DNA of 64,000 nucleotides from Alteriqipengyuania lutimaris (GTDB lineage Bacteria > Pseudomonadota > Alphaproteobacteria > Sphingomonadales > Sphingomonadaceae), in the NCBI RefSeq assembly GCF_003363135.1, contig NZ_QRBB01000001.1, forward strand, positions 2,392,501 through 2,456,500. The letters are read 5' to 3'. Position numbers and translations under genes: made by a program. Every line of letters starts with the position of its first letter. Position 1 is the stretch's first letter. Positions 19,297 to 28,108 of this stretch are shown piece after piece. Below the pieces are notes generated by a model. The model worked only from the letters and a program-made list of their open reading frames with translations. It did not search any database and was not told the origin of the DNA.

Positions 19297-20709
19297 TCAA
19301 TCGTCTTTCATGTCCCGATAGGCCTGCAGCGCCCGCTCGCGCCCTTCCTTGTGGCTGATGATCTTTTCGGGATAATCGTCGGGGCGGCATTGGTCGGATG
19401 GATCGTGAATTTCATCGTCGGACAGATCCGCCAGCTCGGGCACCCACTCGCGGATATAGCCTGCCGCATCGAACTTATCCGACTGCTTGAGCGGGGCCAT
19501 GATCCGCGGGAACATGTTCGAGTCGACGCCGGTGCCTGCGACCCATTGCCAGTTCGTGGCGTTGGACCCGTAGTCGCCGTCCACCAGCGTATCCCAGAAC
19601 CAGCGCTCGCCATGCCGCCAGTCGATCAGCAGGTGCTTGATGAGGAAGCTGGCCGCGATCATCCGCACACGGTTGTGCATCCAGCCGAGTGCCCAGAGCT
19701 GACGCATCCCTGCATCGACGATGGGGTAGCCGGTCCGGCCCTGCTGCCAGGCCTCCAGCTCTTCCTGGATGATGTGGCCGCGATTGGGATTGCGCCACAG
19801 CTTGTTGTCGTCGATCGCGTCGCGGTAGGTTTCGCGCGGATAGTCGGGAAACTGATAGATGATGTTCTGCGCGTAATCGCGCCAGATCAGCTCGCTCTCG
19901 TACGTCTTCCAACCCTCGCTGCGCTTGTCCTTCAGCGCATGCCAGATCGTCACCGGGGAGATTTCGCCCCAGTGCAGGTGCGGCGACAGCTGCGAGGTCT
20001 GGTCGACGCTGGGGAGATTGCGCCCGTCCTCGTACTCGCCGACATGTTCGGTCCACCACTTGAGCCGGTCATGCGCGGCGTCTTCGCCGACCTTCCAGAA
20101 ATCCTCCATTCGCGTGGCCCAGTTCGGGCTCGTCGGGAGCAGGTTCCAGTCGGACAGGTCGTCGCTCTCGGGCAGGTCGGATGGCTGCGAGATTGTGGGG
20201 GGCACAGGCAGCTCGTCGCGCGGCGGCATGATTTCAAGCATCGAGCGGTAGAACGGGGTGTAGATCTTGTACGGATCGCCGCTGCCGGTCGTCGCGGTGC
20301 CCGGCGGCATCAGGTAATTGCCATCGTGCAGGCAGAGCTCGCATCCCTCGGGAAGCGCGTCCCTGAGGTCCTCCTCCGCTTCGCGCCACCATGGCTCGTA
20401 ATGGCGGTTGGCGTGGATCGCTCCGGCGCCGAGCTGGTCCGCCAGCGAGGCGAGCACCGACACGCTGTCGCCCTTGCGCAGGACGATACGTGCGTTGTGC
20501 CGGCCGAAGCCTGTCGCCAGACTTTCCAGCGAGTGGTGCAGCCACCAGCGATGCGCACCGCCATAGGTGCGGTCGTCGTCGCCCCTGGGCCGCTCGTCGT
20601 CGAGCACGAAAACAGGGACCACCGGTCCGGCTTTCGCAGCGGTGTGGAGGGCGGGCTGATCGGCCAGGCGCAGGTCGCGCCGGAGCCAGACGATTTGGGG
20701 AGAAGCCAT
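19297..20709 (-). CDS. phrB: Deoxyribodipyrimidine photo-lyase (class I CPD photolyase)
   Basis: A light-driven flavoenzyme that splits cyclobutane pyrimidine dimers. From ATG at 20709 it has 470 residues: an N-terminal photolyase domain (MASPQIVWLRRDLRLADQPAL) with antenna site, then the FAD-binding domain with GYPIVDAGMRQLWALGWMHN, RMIAASFL, WFWDTLVDGDYGSNATNWQW and GVDSNMFPRIMAP. An alternative ATG at 20751 would add 14 residues without a good ribosome site. Its start codon overlaps, on the other strand, the start of the PAP2 gene. Confidence 0.94.
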   Translation of the reverse strand: MASPQIVWLRRDLRLADQPALHTAAKAGPVVPVFVLDDERPRGDDDRTYGGAHRWWLHHSLESLATGFGRHNARIVLRKGDSVSVLASLADQLGAGAIHANRHYEPWWREAEEDLRDALPEGCELCLHDGNYLMPPGTATTGSGDPYKIYTPFYRSMLEIMPPRDELPVPPTISQPSDLPESDDLSDWNLLPTSPNWATRMEDFWKVGEDAAHDRLKWWTEHVGEYEDGRNLPSVDQTSQLSPHLHWGEISPVTIWHALKDKRSEGWKTYESELIWRDYAQNIIYQFPDYPRETYRDAIDDNKLWRNPNRGHIIQEELEAWQQGRTGYPIVDAGMRQLWALGWMHNRVRMIAASFLIKHLLIDWRHGERWFWDTLVDGDYGSNATNWQWVAGTGVDSNMFPRIMAPLKQSDKFDAAGYIREWVPELADLSDDEIHDPSDQCRPDDYPEKIISHKEGRERALQAYRDMKDD

Positions 20710-21523
20710 GAGCAAGGAACCTCGATCGAAACGGGCTGTTCCAGATTGCATGGATCAGAGCCGCGCTGGCGCGACAACCGAGCCCAAAGCCCCCCTTCCC
20801 GCCGAATCGGTTTCGCTGCCTGCGCGTGGCTTCACCATCGACCGGGGAAAGGCACTGGCCGCTGCGGGAGTGCTCTGGGCAATCTGGGGTCTGATGGTCT
20901 GGCTCGTGACACAGGGTCGAACCGAAGGTTTCGACCATTCGGGCCTCCTGCTTTACCGGTCCGGTATCGATTACCACCCGCTCGGCGGCAACATGCTGCA
21001 GGAGGCGGTGCGCGACGTAACCGCCCTGGGCGGAATCCTGCTCTCGACCATCGCAGCGGGTGCGGCGGCGATTGCGTTGCTGTTCCTGCGCCTGCGCCGC
21101 GAAGCGATGCTGTTCACCATCACCGTGGTGCTCGGCTGGGGACTGAACGCAGGCATGAAGCTGCTCGTCGGGCGAGAGCGCCCTACCCTCGTCCCGCATC
21201 TGACCGAGGCAGCGGGGTTCAGCTTCCCCAGTGGTCACAGCTTTGCCTCGGCGATGATCTATATCGGCATGGCGCTGGCCTTCGCATCGCTCAGCAGCAG
21301 GCACAGTGTGCGCTACACGCTGATCGGCAGCGCGATGGTGATTTCGGCCATGATCGCATGGAGCCGGGTCATGCTGGGCGTGCATTTCCCCAGCGACGTG
21401 ATCGCGGGGTGGACGGGCGGCGCGGCCTGGGCCTTCACCGCCGCCGCGCTGCTATACGAATCGGCGAAGCGCGCCGCCGACAGCGATACCGCGCACCGGC
21501 TCGATCCGATGGAGCATCACTAG
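20708..21523 (+). CDS. PAP2 family membrane phosphatase
   Basis: A 271-residue inner-membrane phosphatase. All three PAP2 motifs are intact: KLLVGRERP, SFPSGHSFAS and SRVMLGVHFPSDVIAG. The start at 20708 has GGGGAG five bases upstream, the best site in the region. A later ATG at 20750 is possible. A basic N-terminal tail of about 45 residues precedes the first helix (ALAAAGVLWAIWGLMVWLV). Likely substrates are phosphatidylglycerophosphate, undecaprenyl pyrophosphate or similar lipid phosphates. Confidence 0.9.
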   Translation: MSKEPRSKRAVPDCMDQSRAGATTEPKAPLPAESVSLPARGFTIDRGKALAAAGVLWAIWGLMVWLVTQGRTEGFDHSGLLLYRSGIDYHPLGGNMLQEAVRDVTALGGILLSTIAAGAAAIALLFLRLRREAMLFTITVVLGWGLNAGMKLLVGRERPTLVPHLTEAAGFSFPSGHSFASAMIYIGMALAFASLSSRHSVRYTLIGSAMVISAMIAWSRVMLGVHFPSDVIAGWTGGAAWAFTAAALLYESAKRAADSDTAHRLDPMEHH

Positions 21524-22554
21524 ACCGGGTCCTGCGCCGAGCCGTCGACGGTCCAGGTCTGCCCGCCCGACAGCAGCTTGGCGAGGTTCGGCTCCTTGCC
21601 GCTGACCGAGGCTTCACGCTCGGCGATCACCGCGCTTTCGTAGGTCGGCGCGGGATCGTCGTAGAGGACGCCCAGCGGCATCGGGAACGGGTCGAACGGC
21701 AGTTCGGCCAGCATGTGCGCCATGACGCGGTTGGTCACATCGTGCACGCGGACGCCCGCAGCCTGCCAGTCGCCTTCGACGACATCGACCACGGTGAAGG
21801 CGAGCTTCTCGGGGTCGAACGCCAGGCCCTTCTCGCCCTTGTCGAACAGCATCGGCTCGCCATCGGCCAGCCACAGCTGCTGGCCTTCGGCACCCTTGGG
21901 CGCGGCGAAGGCGTCGAACACGTCCTTGTTGTAGACGATGCAGTTCTGGAAGATTTCGATGAACGCCGCACCCTTGTGCGCGTGTGCGGCCTTGAGCACA
22001 TCGGGCAGGTTCTTGGACACGTCGATCCCGCGCGCCACAAAACGCGCGCCCGACCCGAGCGCGAAGGCGCAGGGGTTGGCGGGGTGGTCGACCGAACCGA
22101 TCGGGCTGGTCGGCGTGCGCGTGCCCTCGCGGCTAGTGGGCGAATACTGGCCTTTGGTCAGGCCATAAATCTCGTTGTTGAACAGCATGATCTGCATGTT
22201 CACGTTGCGCCGGAGCACATGCATCATGTGGTTGCCGCCGATGCTGAGGCCATCGCCGTCGCCGGTCACCAGCCACACGTCGAGGTCCGGATTGGCGAGC
22301 TTGACGCCCGTGGCCACGGCAGGCGCGCGGCCGTGGATGGTGTGGAAGCCGTAGCTCTCGATATAATAGGGGAAGCGGCTGGAACAGCCGATGCCCGAGA
22401 TGAACACGGTGTTCGCCGGGTCGCAGCCGAGCTGCGGCAGCGTGCGCTGCACGGCCTTGAGGATCGCATAGTCCCCGCAACCCGGACACCAGCGGACCTC
22501 CTGGTCGGTTTCCCAGTCCTTGAGCGTGGTTTCGATCTTAACAGGTGCGTTCAT
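21520..22554 (-). CDS. korB: 2-oxoacid:ferredoxin oxidoreductase beta subunit
   Basis: The thiamine pyrophosphate subunit, 344 residues, pairing with the alpha subunit encoded upstream. TPP and Fe-S features seen are WCPGCGDYAILKA, GIGCSSRFPYY, HTIHGRAPAVATG, and the Mg-TPP loop TGDGDGLSIGGNH...LFNNEIYGLTKGQYSPTS. The probable reaction is oxidative decarboxylation of 2-oxoglutarate (or pyruvate) to acyl-CoA with ferredoxin reduction. The stop codon shares three bases (CTAG) with the convergent PAP2 stop. Confidence 0.93.
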   Translation of the reverse strand: MNAPVKIETTLKDWETDQEVRWCPGCGDYAILKAVQRTLPQLGCDPANTVFISGIGCSSRFPYYIESYGFHTIHGRAPAVATGVKLANPDLDVWLVTGDGDGLSIGGNHMMHVLRRNVNMQIMLFNNEIYGLTKGQYSPTSREGTRTPTSPIGSVDHPANPCAFALGSGARFVARGIDVSKNLPDVLKAAHAHKGAAFIEIFQNCIVYNKDVFDAFAAPKGAEGQQLWLADGEPMLFDKGEKGLAFDPEKLAFTVVDVVEGDWQAAGVRVHDVTNRVMAHMLAELPFDPFPMPLGVLYDDPAPTYESAVIAEREASVSGKEPNLAKLLSGGQTWTVDGSAQDPV

Positions 22555-22578
22555 TGGACCATTCCTTCAGCCCACGAC

Positions 22579-22669
22579 CCGCTCGCTCTGAGCTTGTCGG
22601 AGGGCCGCACTTTCTTTTGAACTGATTGCCCGAAGAAGGACGATCCTTCGACAAGCTCAGGATGAGCGG
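22579..22669. repeat. Inverted-repeat element of the CTGAGCTTGTCGA family, copy 1
   Basis: Left arm 22579-22607 contains CTGAGCTTGTCGGAGG. Right arm 22641-22669 contains its near reverse complement CCTTCGACAAGCTCAGGA. The 33-nt centre is T-rich then GAAGAAGG. It fills the korB-korA gap and could form a long hairpin within the transcript. The same arrangement recurs at 35336-35452. Confidence 0.8.
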
Positions 22670-22678
22670 TGAGAGAGG

Positions 22679-24613
22679 TCACTCGGACGCCTCCACCCTA
22701 CTCGGCAGTTGCTGGTCGTTGGCGGCGACCTGACCGCCCTCGTTGCCTACGATGTCGTCGAAGTAAGCGCAGATCGCCTCTTCCAGTTCGGCGATCTGGA
22801 ACGGCTGGCCGCTGGTCTTGGTCAGGCTTTCCGCGTCCACGAGCAACTGGTCGCGCAGCACGGTCTTGAACTGGCCGGTGTTCATCTCGGGCACCAGCAC
22901 GCGCTCGAACCCGCTGAGCAGCTCGCCGAGGTTCTTCGGCAGCGGCCAGATATGGCGGACGTGGATGTGGCTGACCGAGCATCCCTTGTCGATGCTGCGG
23001 CGGACTGCCTGCTTGATCGGGCCGTAGGTCGAACCCCAGCCGACCACCGCCAACTTCCCGCTCTGCTCACCCCAGGCGACTTCCTGATCGGGCACTTCGA
23101 TATTCGCGATCTTGTTCTTGCGCGTATCGGTCATGTGCTGGTGGTTGGCCGGATCGTAGGAGATGTTGCCGGTGCCGGCATCCTTCTCGATCCCGCCGAT
23201 GCGGTGCATCATGCCGGGCGTGCCAGGCTTGATCCACGGGCGCGAACCCTTTGCGTCACGCTTGTAGGGCAGCAGTTCTTCGCCGCGCGGTTCGGTCAGG
23301 AACTCCGCGGGGAACGGCGTGAAGCTTTCCGGATCGGGCACCTTCCACGGCTCGGCGGCATTGGCGATGTAGCCATCGGTCAGCAGCATAACCGGGGTCA
23401 TGTACTGGGTCGCCATACGGCACGCCTCGATCGCGACCTCGAAGGCGTCGGCGGGCGAGCGCGCAGCGATCACCGGCATCGGCGCATCGCCGTTGCGGCC
23501 ATAGACCGCCTGATAGAGATCGCTCTGCTCGGTCTTGGTTGGCAGGCCGGTGGACGGGCCACCGCGCTGTGAATTGACCACCACCAGCGGCAGTTCGGTC
23601 ATGATGCCGAGGCCCAGCGCCTCGGTCTTGAGTGCGATGCCGGGGCCGGAGGACGAGGTGACGCCCAGCTGGCCCGCATAGCTCGCGCCGATGGCGGCGC
23701 ACACCGCGGCAATCTCGTCTTCCGCCTGGAAGGTCGTGACGCCGAACTCCTTCAGCCGCGCCAGGTGATGCAGGATCGCCGAGGCAGGCGTGATCGGGTA
23801 GCCGCCGAAGAACATCGGCAGCTGCGCCAGCTGCGCGCCGGCCACGAGGCCGAGCGAGACGGCTTCAGCACCGGTAATCGTGCGGTAGAGCCCCGGCTCT
23901 GACGGCGCAGGCGGCAGATGGACCTGCTTCAATGGTGCGGAAAGCTCCGCCGTCTCGCCATAGGCGTGCCCTGCGTCGAGCGCGGCGATATTGGCGGCGG
24001 CGATGTCGGGCGCCTTGGCGAATTTCCTGTTCAGCCAGTCGTGCAGCGGCTCGCGCGGACGGTCGAACATCCACAGCGCGAGGCCCAGCGTCCACATGTT
24101 CTTGCAGCGCAGTCCGTCCTTCTTGCCGAGCCCATAGGGCTCCACGGCTTCGAGCGTGCGCGCGCTGATGTCGAAGGCCAGCACGTCGAAAGGCGCGAGG
24201 CTGTCGTCCTCGAGCGGGTTGGCGTCGTACTTCGCCTTGTCGAGATTGCGCTTGGTGAACTCGCCCGTGTCCGCAATGATCAGGCCGCCGGGCTTCAAGG
24301 CCGCGATGTTCACCTTGAGCGCGGCGGGGTTCATCGCAACCAGCACATCGGGCGCGTCGCCCGCGGTGTTGATCGCTCTGGAGCCGAAATTGATCTGGAA
24401 GGCGGACACACCGAACAGCGTTCCCTGTGGCGCCCGGATCTCCGCCGGGAAGTCCGGGAAGGTCGCGAGATCGTTGCCCGCGAGCGCGGTGGAGAGCGTG
24501 AACTGCCCGCCCGTCAGCTGCATGCCGTCGCCGGAATCGCCGGCGAAGCGCACCACGATTGCGTCGGGCGCATCGGAGGGGTTGCTGGTAGCTTGAGGCG
24601 CCTGAGTCGCCAT
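22679..24613 (-). CDS. korA: 2-oxoacid:acceptor oxidoreductase alpha subunit (gamma-alpha fusion)
   Basis: A 644-residue subunit with the N-terminal gamma domain (RFAGDSGDGMQLTGGQF, about residues 22-38) fused to the alpha pyrimidine-binding domain (FFGGYPITPASAILHHLA, QAEDEIAAVCAAIGASYAG, GLMTEL-type TSSSGPGIALKTEALGLG) and a C-terminal transketolase-like domain. The ATG at 24613 has AAGGA upstream and begins MATQAPQATS; the longer frame to 24697 has no homology. Works with korB, separated by the repeat at 22579-22669. Confidence 0.93.
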   Translation of the reverse strand: MATQAPQATSNPSDAPDAIVVRFAGDSGDGMQLTGGQFTLSTALAGNDLATFPDFPAEIRAPQGTLFGVSAFQINFGSRAINTAGDAPDVLVAMNPAALKVNIAALKPGGLIIADTGEFTKRNLDKAKYDANPLEDDSLAPFDVLAFDISARTLEAVEPYGLGKKDGLRCKNMWTLGLALWMFDRPREPLHDWLNRKFAKAPDIAAANIAALDAGHAYGETAELSAPLKQVHLPPAPSEPGLYRTITGAEAVSLGLVAGAQLAQLPMFFGGYPITPASAILHHLARLKEFGVTTFQAEDEIAAVCAAIGASYAGQLGVTSSSGPGIALKTEALGLGIMTELPLVVVNSQRGGPSTGLPTKTEQSDLYQAVYGRNGDAPMPVIAARSPADAFEVAIEACRMATQYMTPVMLLTDGYIANAAEPWKVPDPESFTPFPAEFLTEPRGEELLPYKRDAKGSRPWIKPGTPGMMHRIGGIEKDAGTGNISYDPANHQHMTDTRKNKIANIEVPDQEVAWGEQSGKLAVVGWGSTYGPIKQAVRRSIDKGCSVSHIHVRHIWPLPKNLGELLSGFERVLVPEMNTGQFKTVLRDQLLVDAESLTKTSGQPFQIAELEEAICAYFDDIVGNEGGQVAANDQQLPSRVEASE

Positions 24614-24791
24614 TGAAACACATCCTTCGGTCTTCTTTGGCGTCGTTGTGGAAACGCCTTTGAGCCGCGGCCTACGTGGCTGCGGCGCAACCATCAATCA
24701 AGTTTTTCTAGCCGCCCTGATGGTCATCAGTGGACAGCCCGAGCGCGCAGGGCGTATCCAGCGCGGCCCATTCGAGAGGAAGACGATACCG

Positions 24792-25763
24792 ATGGCCGAT
24801 GCCCCTGCCCCCGACACCCAGGCGGAGCCTTTCGTACGCGACGACGTGCGCGGTCTGCTCGACATGCTCAAGGCGATGGGCCGCCCGCCGGTCGAGGAAG
24901 CGGGCGCGGTCGCCGGGCGCGAGGGGATGCGCATGCTGGCACAGCTGGCCGACCCTCAGCCGCACGATCTGGCGGTCATCCGGGATGTGACCTGCCCCGG
25001 CCCGGCAGGAGACATTCCGTGCCGCTTCTACGATTCGCGCGAGTCGCGCGACGCGGGCCCGGCGGTGCTGTTCCTCCATGGCGGGGGCTTCGTGATCGGC
25101 GATCTCGAAGTCTATCACGCCCTGTGTACCGAATTCGCCCAGCGACTCGACCTGCCGGTGCTCTCGGTCGATTACCGCCTCGCCCCCGAACACCCCTTCC
25201 CCGCCGCGCCCGACGATTGCGAGGCCGCCGCGCGCTGGCTTGCGTCCTCCCCCGCAGAGCTCGGCCGCAAGATCACCGGGCTGGTCGTCACCGGCGACAG
25301 CGCGGGCGGCAACCTGACCATCGTCGTCACCAATGCGCTGCGCGACCAACCGGCGGACGTGCCGGTGCTGGTGCAGGCGCCGATCTATCCGGTGGCGGAC
25401 GAGGCCGGGAAGCACGAGAGCTTTCGCCAGTTCAAGGACGGCTATTTTCTTACCGGCGACACGATGGCCTTCTTTACCAAGAGTTACGCCGCCGATCCGG
25501 CATCGGCCCGCAACCTGCCGATGCTGGGCGATTGCTCCAACGCGCCGGCAACCGTGCTGTGCACCGCCGGGCTCGACCCTTTGCGCGATTCGGGGCGTGC
25601 CTATGCGAAATGCATGGTCGGGAACGGGACGCAGCTTACCTATCTCGAGTTTCCCGGAATCATCCACGGTTTCTTCACCATGCGAAAGGCAATTCCCAGT
25701 GGCCAAGCCGATGTCGAAGCCTTTATCGATGCGGTGGGGGCAGCATTGGAACGGCAGCTATGA
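24792..25763 (+). CDS. Alpha/beta hydrolase, hormone-sensitive lipase (family IV) esterase
   Basis: A 323-residue esterase. The oxyanion motif FLHGGGFVIGD, nucleophile elbow VTGDSAGGN, catalytic Asp in TAGLDPLRDSG and His in FPGIIHGFF are all present. The ATG at 24792 follows AGAGGAAG; the frame extends upstream to 24648 but without a ribosome site. It overlaps rppH by 4 nt (ATGA). The natural substrate is unknown; short-chain acyl esters are usual for this family. Confidence 0.9.
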   Translation: MADAPAPDTQAEPFVRDDVRGLLDMLKAMGRPPVEEAGAVAGREGMRMLAQLADPQPHDLAVIRDVTCPGPAGDIPCRFYDSRESRDAGPAVLFLHGGGFVIGDLEVYHALCTEFAQRLDLPVLSVDYRLAPEHPFPAAPDDCEAAARWLASSPAELGRKITGLVVTGDSAGGNLTIVVTNALRDQPADVPVLVQAPIYPVADEAGKHESFRQFKDGYFLTGDTMAFFTKSYAADPASARNLPMLGDCSNAPATVLCTAGLDPLRDSGRAYAKCMVGNGTQLTYLEFPGIIHGFFTMRKAIPSGQADVEAFIDAVGAALERQL

Positions 25764-26257
25764 CCATGACCACAGACCGTGACATCAGCGAACTCGGCTA
25801 CCGCCCCTGCGTCGGCGTGATGCTCGTCAACCACACCGGCGAGGTCTTCGTCGGGCGGCGGATCGACACCAAGGAAGGCGACTTCTGGCAGATGCCGCAG
25901 GGCGGGATCGACGAGGGCGAGGACCCGCGCGAGGCACTGTTCCGCGAGCTGTGGGAAGAGACCGGCGTCACGCGCGACAAGGTCGCGGTGATCGGCCAGA
26001 CGCGCGAGCCGCTGCGCTACGACCTGCCAGACGAACTGATCGGCAAGCTGTGGGGCGGGCATTATCGCGGGCAGGAGCAGAACTGGTTTCTCGCCCGGTT
26101 CGAGGGCACCGACGAGGATGTGAATCTTGAGGCCCACGAACACCCCGAATTCTGCGAGTTTCGCTGGGTCACCGCAAGCACCGTTCCCGACCTGATCGTG
26201 CCCTTCAAGAAGCGCGTCTACCGCTCGGTCGTCGCGGAATTCGCCGAGCTGATCTAG
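25760..26257 (+). CDS. rppH: RNA pyrophosphohydrolase (Nudix)
   Basis: A 165-residue Nudix enzyme that removes pyrophosphate from RNA 5' ends and so starts mRNA decay, or cleaves Ap4A. It shows YRPCVGVMLVNHTGEVFVGRR, the complete Nudix box GGIDEGEDPREALFRELWEETG and the RppH-type WQMPQGGID and LPDEL...YRGQEQNWFL. The start at 25760 overlaps the esterase stop; a second ATG lies at 25766. Confidence 0.94.
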   Translation: MTMTTDRDISELGYRPCVGVMLVNHTGEVFVGRRIDTKEGDFWQMPQGGIDEGEDPREALFRELWEETGVTRDKVAVIGQTREPLRYDLPDELIGKLWGGHYRGQEQNWFLARFEGTDEDVNLEAHEHPEFCEFRWVTASTVPDLIVPFKKRVYRSVVAEFAELI

Positions 26258-26267
26258 CCGACGGGCT

Positions 26268-26789
26268 TCAGTTCTTCTCGGTCAGGTTCTGCGTCACCAC
26301 TGCGTCGGGCATGACCGCTTCGGCCCGCAGCACGCTTGAATTGCGCGGACCCTGCGCGATCGCGGTCGCGAGGCCCTGCGTTTCGGGGCAGCCCGACCCG
26401 CACAGCGATTCGAGCTGCGCCAGGTTACGCTCCGCACGCTCGATCGCGCCCTTTTCGACCAGCGCCGCGCCCTCGCCCGCGATCGCCGCGAAATTGCCCG
26501 GATCGCGGGTCAGCGCCTCGCGGTAATAGCGGATCGCCTTGCCCTGCAGCCCTTCGCGCCGCGCCGCTTCGGCGAGGTCGATCAGGATGGGCGTATATTG
26601 CGGATCGATCGCGAAGGCCGCTTCGAGCGCGTCGACCGCGCGCTGCGGCTGGCCCGCTTCGAGCGCGGCGTGCGCCTGCGCGATCAGCGTTCCGGCGCGC
26701 GGATCGACCTGCGATTCCTGCGCCGAACCCACGCTCGCCGTCACCGCGACCATCAGCGAAAGAGCGGCGGCGGCAGGGGCGAAACGCAT
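26268..26789 (-). CDS. Secreted tetratricopeptide-repeat protein
   Basis: A 173-residue exported protein. AAGGAG stands 6 nt before the ATG at 26789, followed by a signal peptide (MRFAPAAAALSLMVAVTASV, cleavage after GSA). About three TPR-like helix pairs follow (LIAQAHAALEAGQPQRAVDALEAA, and LIDLAEAARREGLQGKAIRY). Near the C terminus CGSGC may form a disulphide. A Psp- or Pal-type partner is not evident; the role is unknown. Confidence 0.82.
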   Translation of the reverse strand: MRFAPAAAALSLMVAVTASVGSAQESQVDPRAGTLIAQAHAALEAGQPQRAVDALEAAFAIDPQYTPILIDLAEAARREGLQGKAIRYYREALTRDPGNFAAIAGEGAALVEKGAIERAERNLAQLESLCGSGCPETQGLATAIAQGPRNSSVLRAEAVMPDAVVTQNLTEKN

Positions 26790-26884
26790 GAACATCTCCT
26801 TGGAGGAAACCAGCAACCCGGCCCGGTCATCGGTCCGATATGGGGGTGCCTGATCGTTTGGGTGCGCGACCATAGGCCCCAAGG

Positions 26885-28066
26885 TTAACACGGCAAATGC
26901 GCGCGCGCGACGAAAAATCCATCCGTACCGTCATGAAACGGCGACAGGCGCATTCCCGCACCGCGCTCTCGCCCGAGCGGAAGCTGCGGCGCGTCCGCAC
27001 GCCAGCCCTCGTGACTTGCAAGGAAGGCCGCAATGCGCGCCGCGCCCTCTTCGTCGAGCAGCGAGCATGTGACGAAGACCAGCCGCCCGCCGGGCTTCAC
27101 CAGCCTCGCGCCGAGCGTCAGCAGATCGTCCTGCACGCCCGCGAAGCGCGCCAGCCGCTCGGGCGTGAGCCGCCATTTCGCCTCGGGCTTGCGCCGCCAT
27201 GTGCCCACGCCCGAACAGGGCGCGTCGATCAGCACGCAGTCCGCCTGCCCTGCCAGCTCGCCGAGCGTGTCCATCTCCCTGCCGGGATCGAGCAGGCGTT
27301 CCTCGATAATGGTCGCGCCCGCGCGCTGCGCCCGGGGGCCAAGCTGCGAGAGCCGCCGCCGGTCGGTGTCCGAGGCGATCAGCCGCCCGCGGTTCTCCAT
27401 CGCGGCGGCCAGTGCCAGCGTCTTGCCGCCCGCGCCCGCACAAAGGTCCACAACCGTCTCACCCGCGCGCACAGCGGCAGCAAGGCAGGCCATCTGGCTG
27501 CCGTGATCCTGCACCTCGATCCGCCCTTCGCGATAGGCGCTCCACTGGTCGACCTGCGTGCCCGCATCGAAGCGAAGGGCATTGGGCGCGGCGAGGTGCT
27601 CGCCCGGTTCGGGCAGATCGATAGCGTCACGCTCCGCCCTGAGTGTGTTGACCCGGATGTCGAGCGGTGCGCGGCCCATCAGCGCGGCAGCTTCCTCGCC
27701 CTCGATCCCCGAGGCCGCAAGCCGCTCGACCAGCCAGCCGGGCGCGATGCCCGCCTGCGCAACCGGCTCGCCCTCGGCGATCGGCTCCGGCCCGTATTGC
27801 GATCCGTCGAACAGGTTGGCGAGCGTATCGTCCTGCGCCACGAGCGCGAGCATCGCGGCGCGGCCCGAGACGGGCACCTCGCCGCAATGGCGGATCGCAT
27901 CATAGACAAGCTCGCGCACCGCCCGGCGGTCCTTCGATCCCGCGTAGCGGTTGGCCTTGGCCCATTCGGCCACGATCCGGTCCGCAGGCGCGCCCTGCCC
28001 CTTCGCGGCCTCGATCACGCGGTCGAGGATGTCGATTGCAGCTTTTGCACGTGCGGCGGGTGTCAT
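26885..28066 (-). CDS. RsmB/NOP family rRNA cytosine-C5 methyltransferase
   Basis: A 393-residue SAM-dependent RNA methyltransferase, most likely modifying 16S rRNA. The SAM site VVDLCAGAGGKTLALAA and the two catalytic cysteines, in IDAPCSGVGTWRRKPEAKWR (motif IV) and VFVTCSLLDEEG (motif VI), are intact. The N-terminal 150 residues are RNA-binding in this family. The exact target base cannot be assigned. The repeat at 28085-28108 lies 18 nt upstream of the start. Confidence 0.9.
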   Translation of the reverse strand: MTPAARAKAAIDILDRVIEAAKGQGAPADRIVAEWAKANRYAGSKDRRAVRELVYDAIRHCGEVPVSGRAAMLALVAQDDTLANLFDGSQYGPEPIAEGEPVAQAGIAPGWLVERLAASGIEGEEAAALMGRAPLDIRVNTLRAERDAIDLPEPGEHLAAPNALRFDAGTQVDQWSAYREGRIEVQDHGSQMACLAAAVRAGETVVDLCAGAGGKTLALAAAMENRGRLIASDTDRRRLSQLGPRAQRAGATIIEERLLDPGREMDTLGELAGQADCVLIDAPCSGVGTWRRKPEAKWRLTPERLARFAGVQDDLLTLGARLVKPGGRLVFVTCSLLDEEGAARIAAFLASHEGWRADAPQLPLGRERGAGMRLSPFHDGTDGFFVARAHLPC

Positions 28067-28084
28067 CGCGCAGTTTTCCGTCGG

Positions 28085-28108
28085 CCTGACACACCTGACA
28101 CAGTGTCC
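28085..28108 (+). repeat. 24-bp dispersed intergenic repeat, copy 2
   Basis: It begins CCTGACACACCT and continues GACACAGTGTCC. It differs from the copy at 5405-5428 at one position. TGACAC occurs twice, 9 nt apart, and GACACAGTGTC is an 11-nt palindrome. It lies at about -19 to -42 relative to the start codon of the rsmB-like gene, where a promoter or operator would be. Confidence 0.6.

Noticed and set aside
19351..22620. 1089-codon plus-strand frame
   Set aside because: It runs antisense through phrB and korB and out of frame through PAP2, all of which are intact. No domain recognised.
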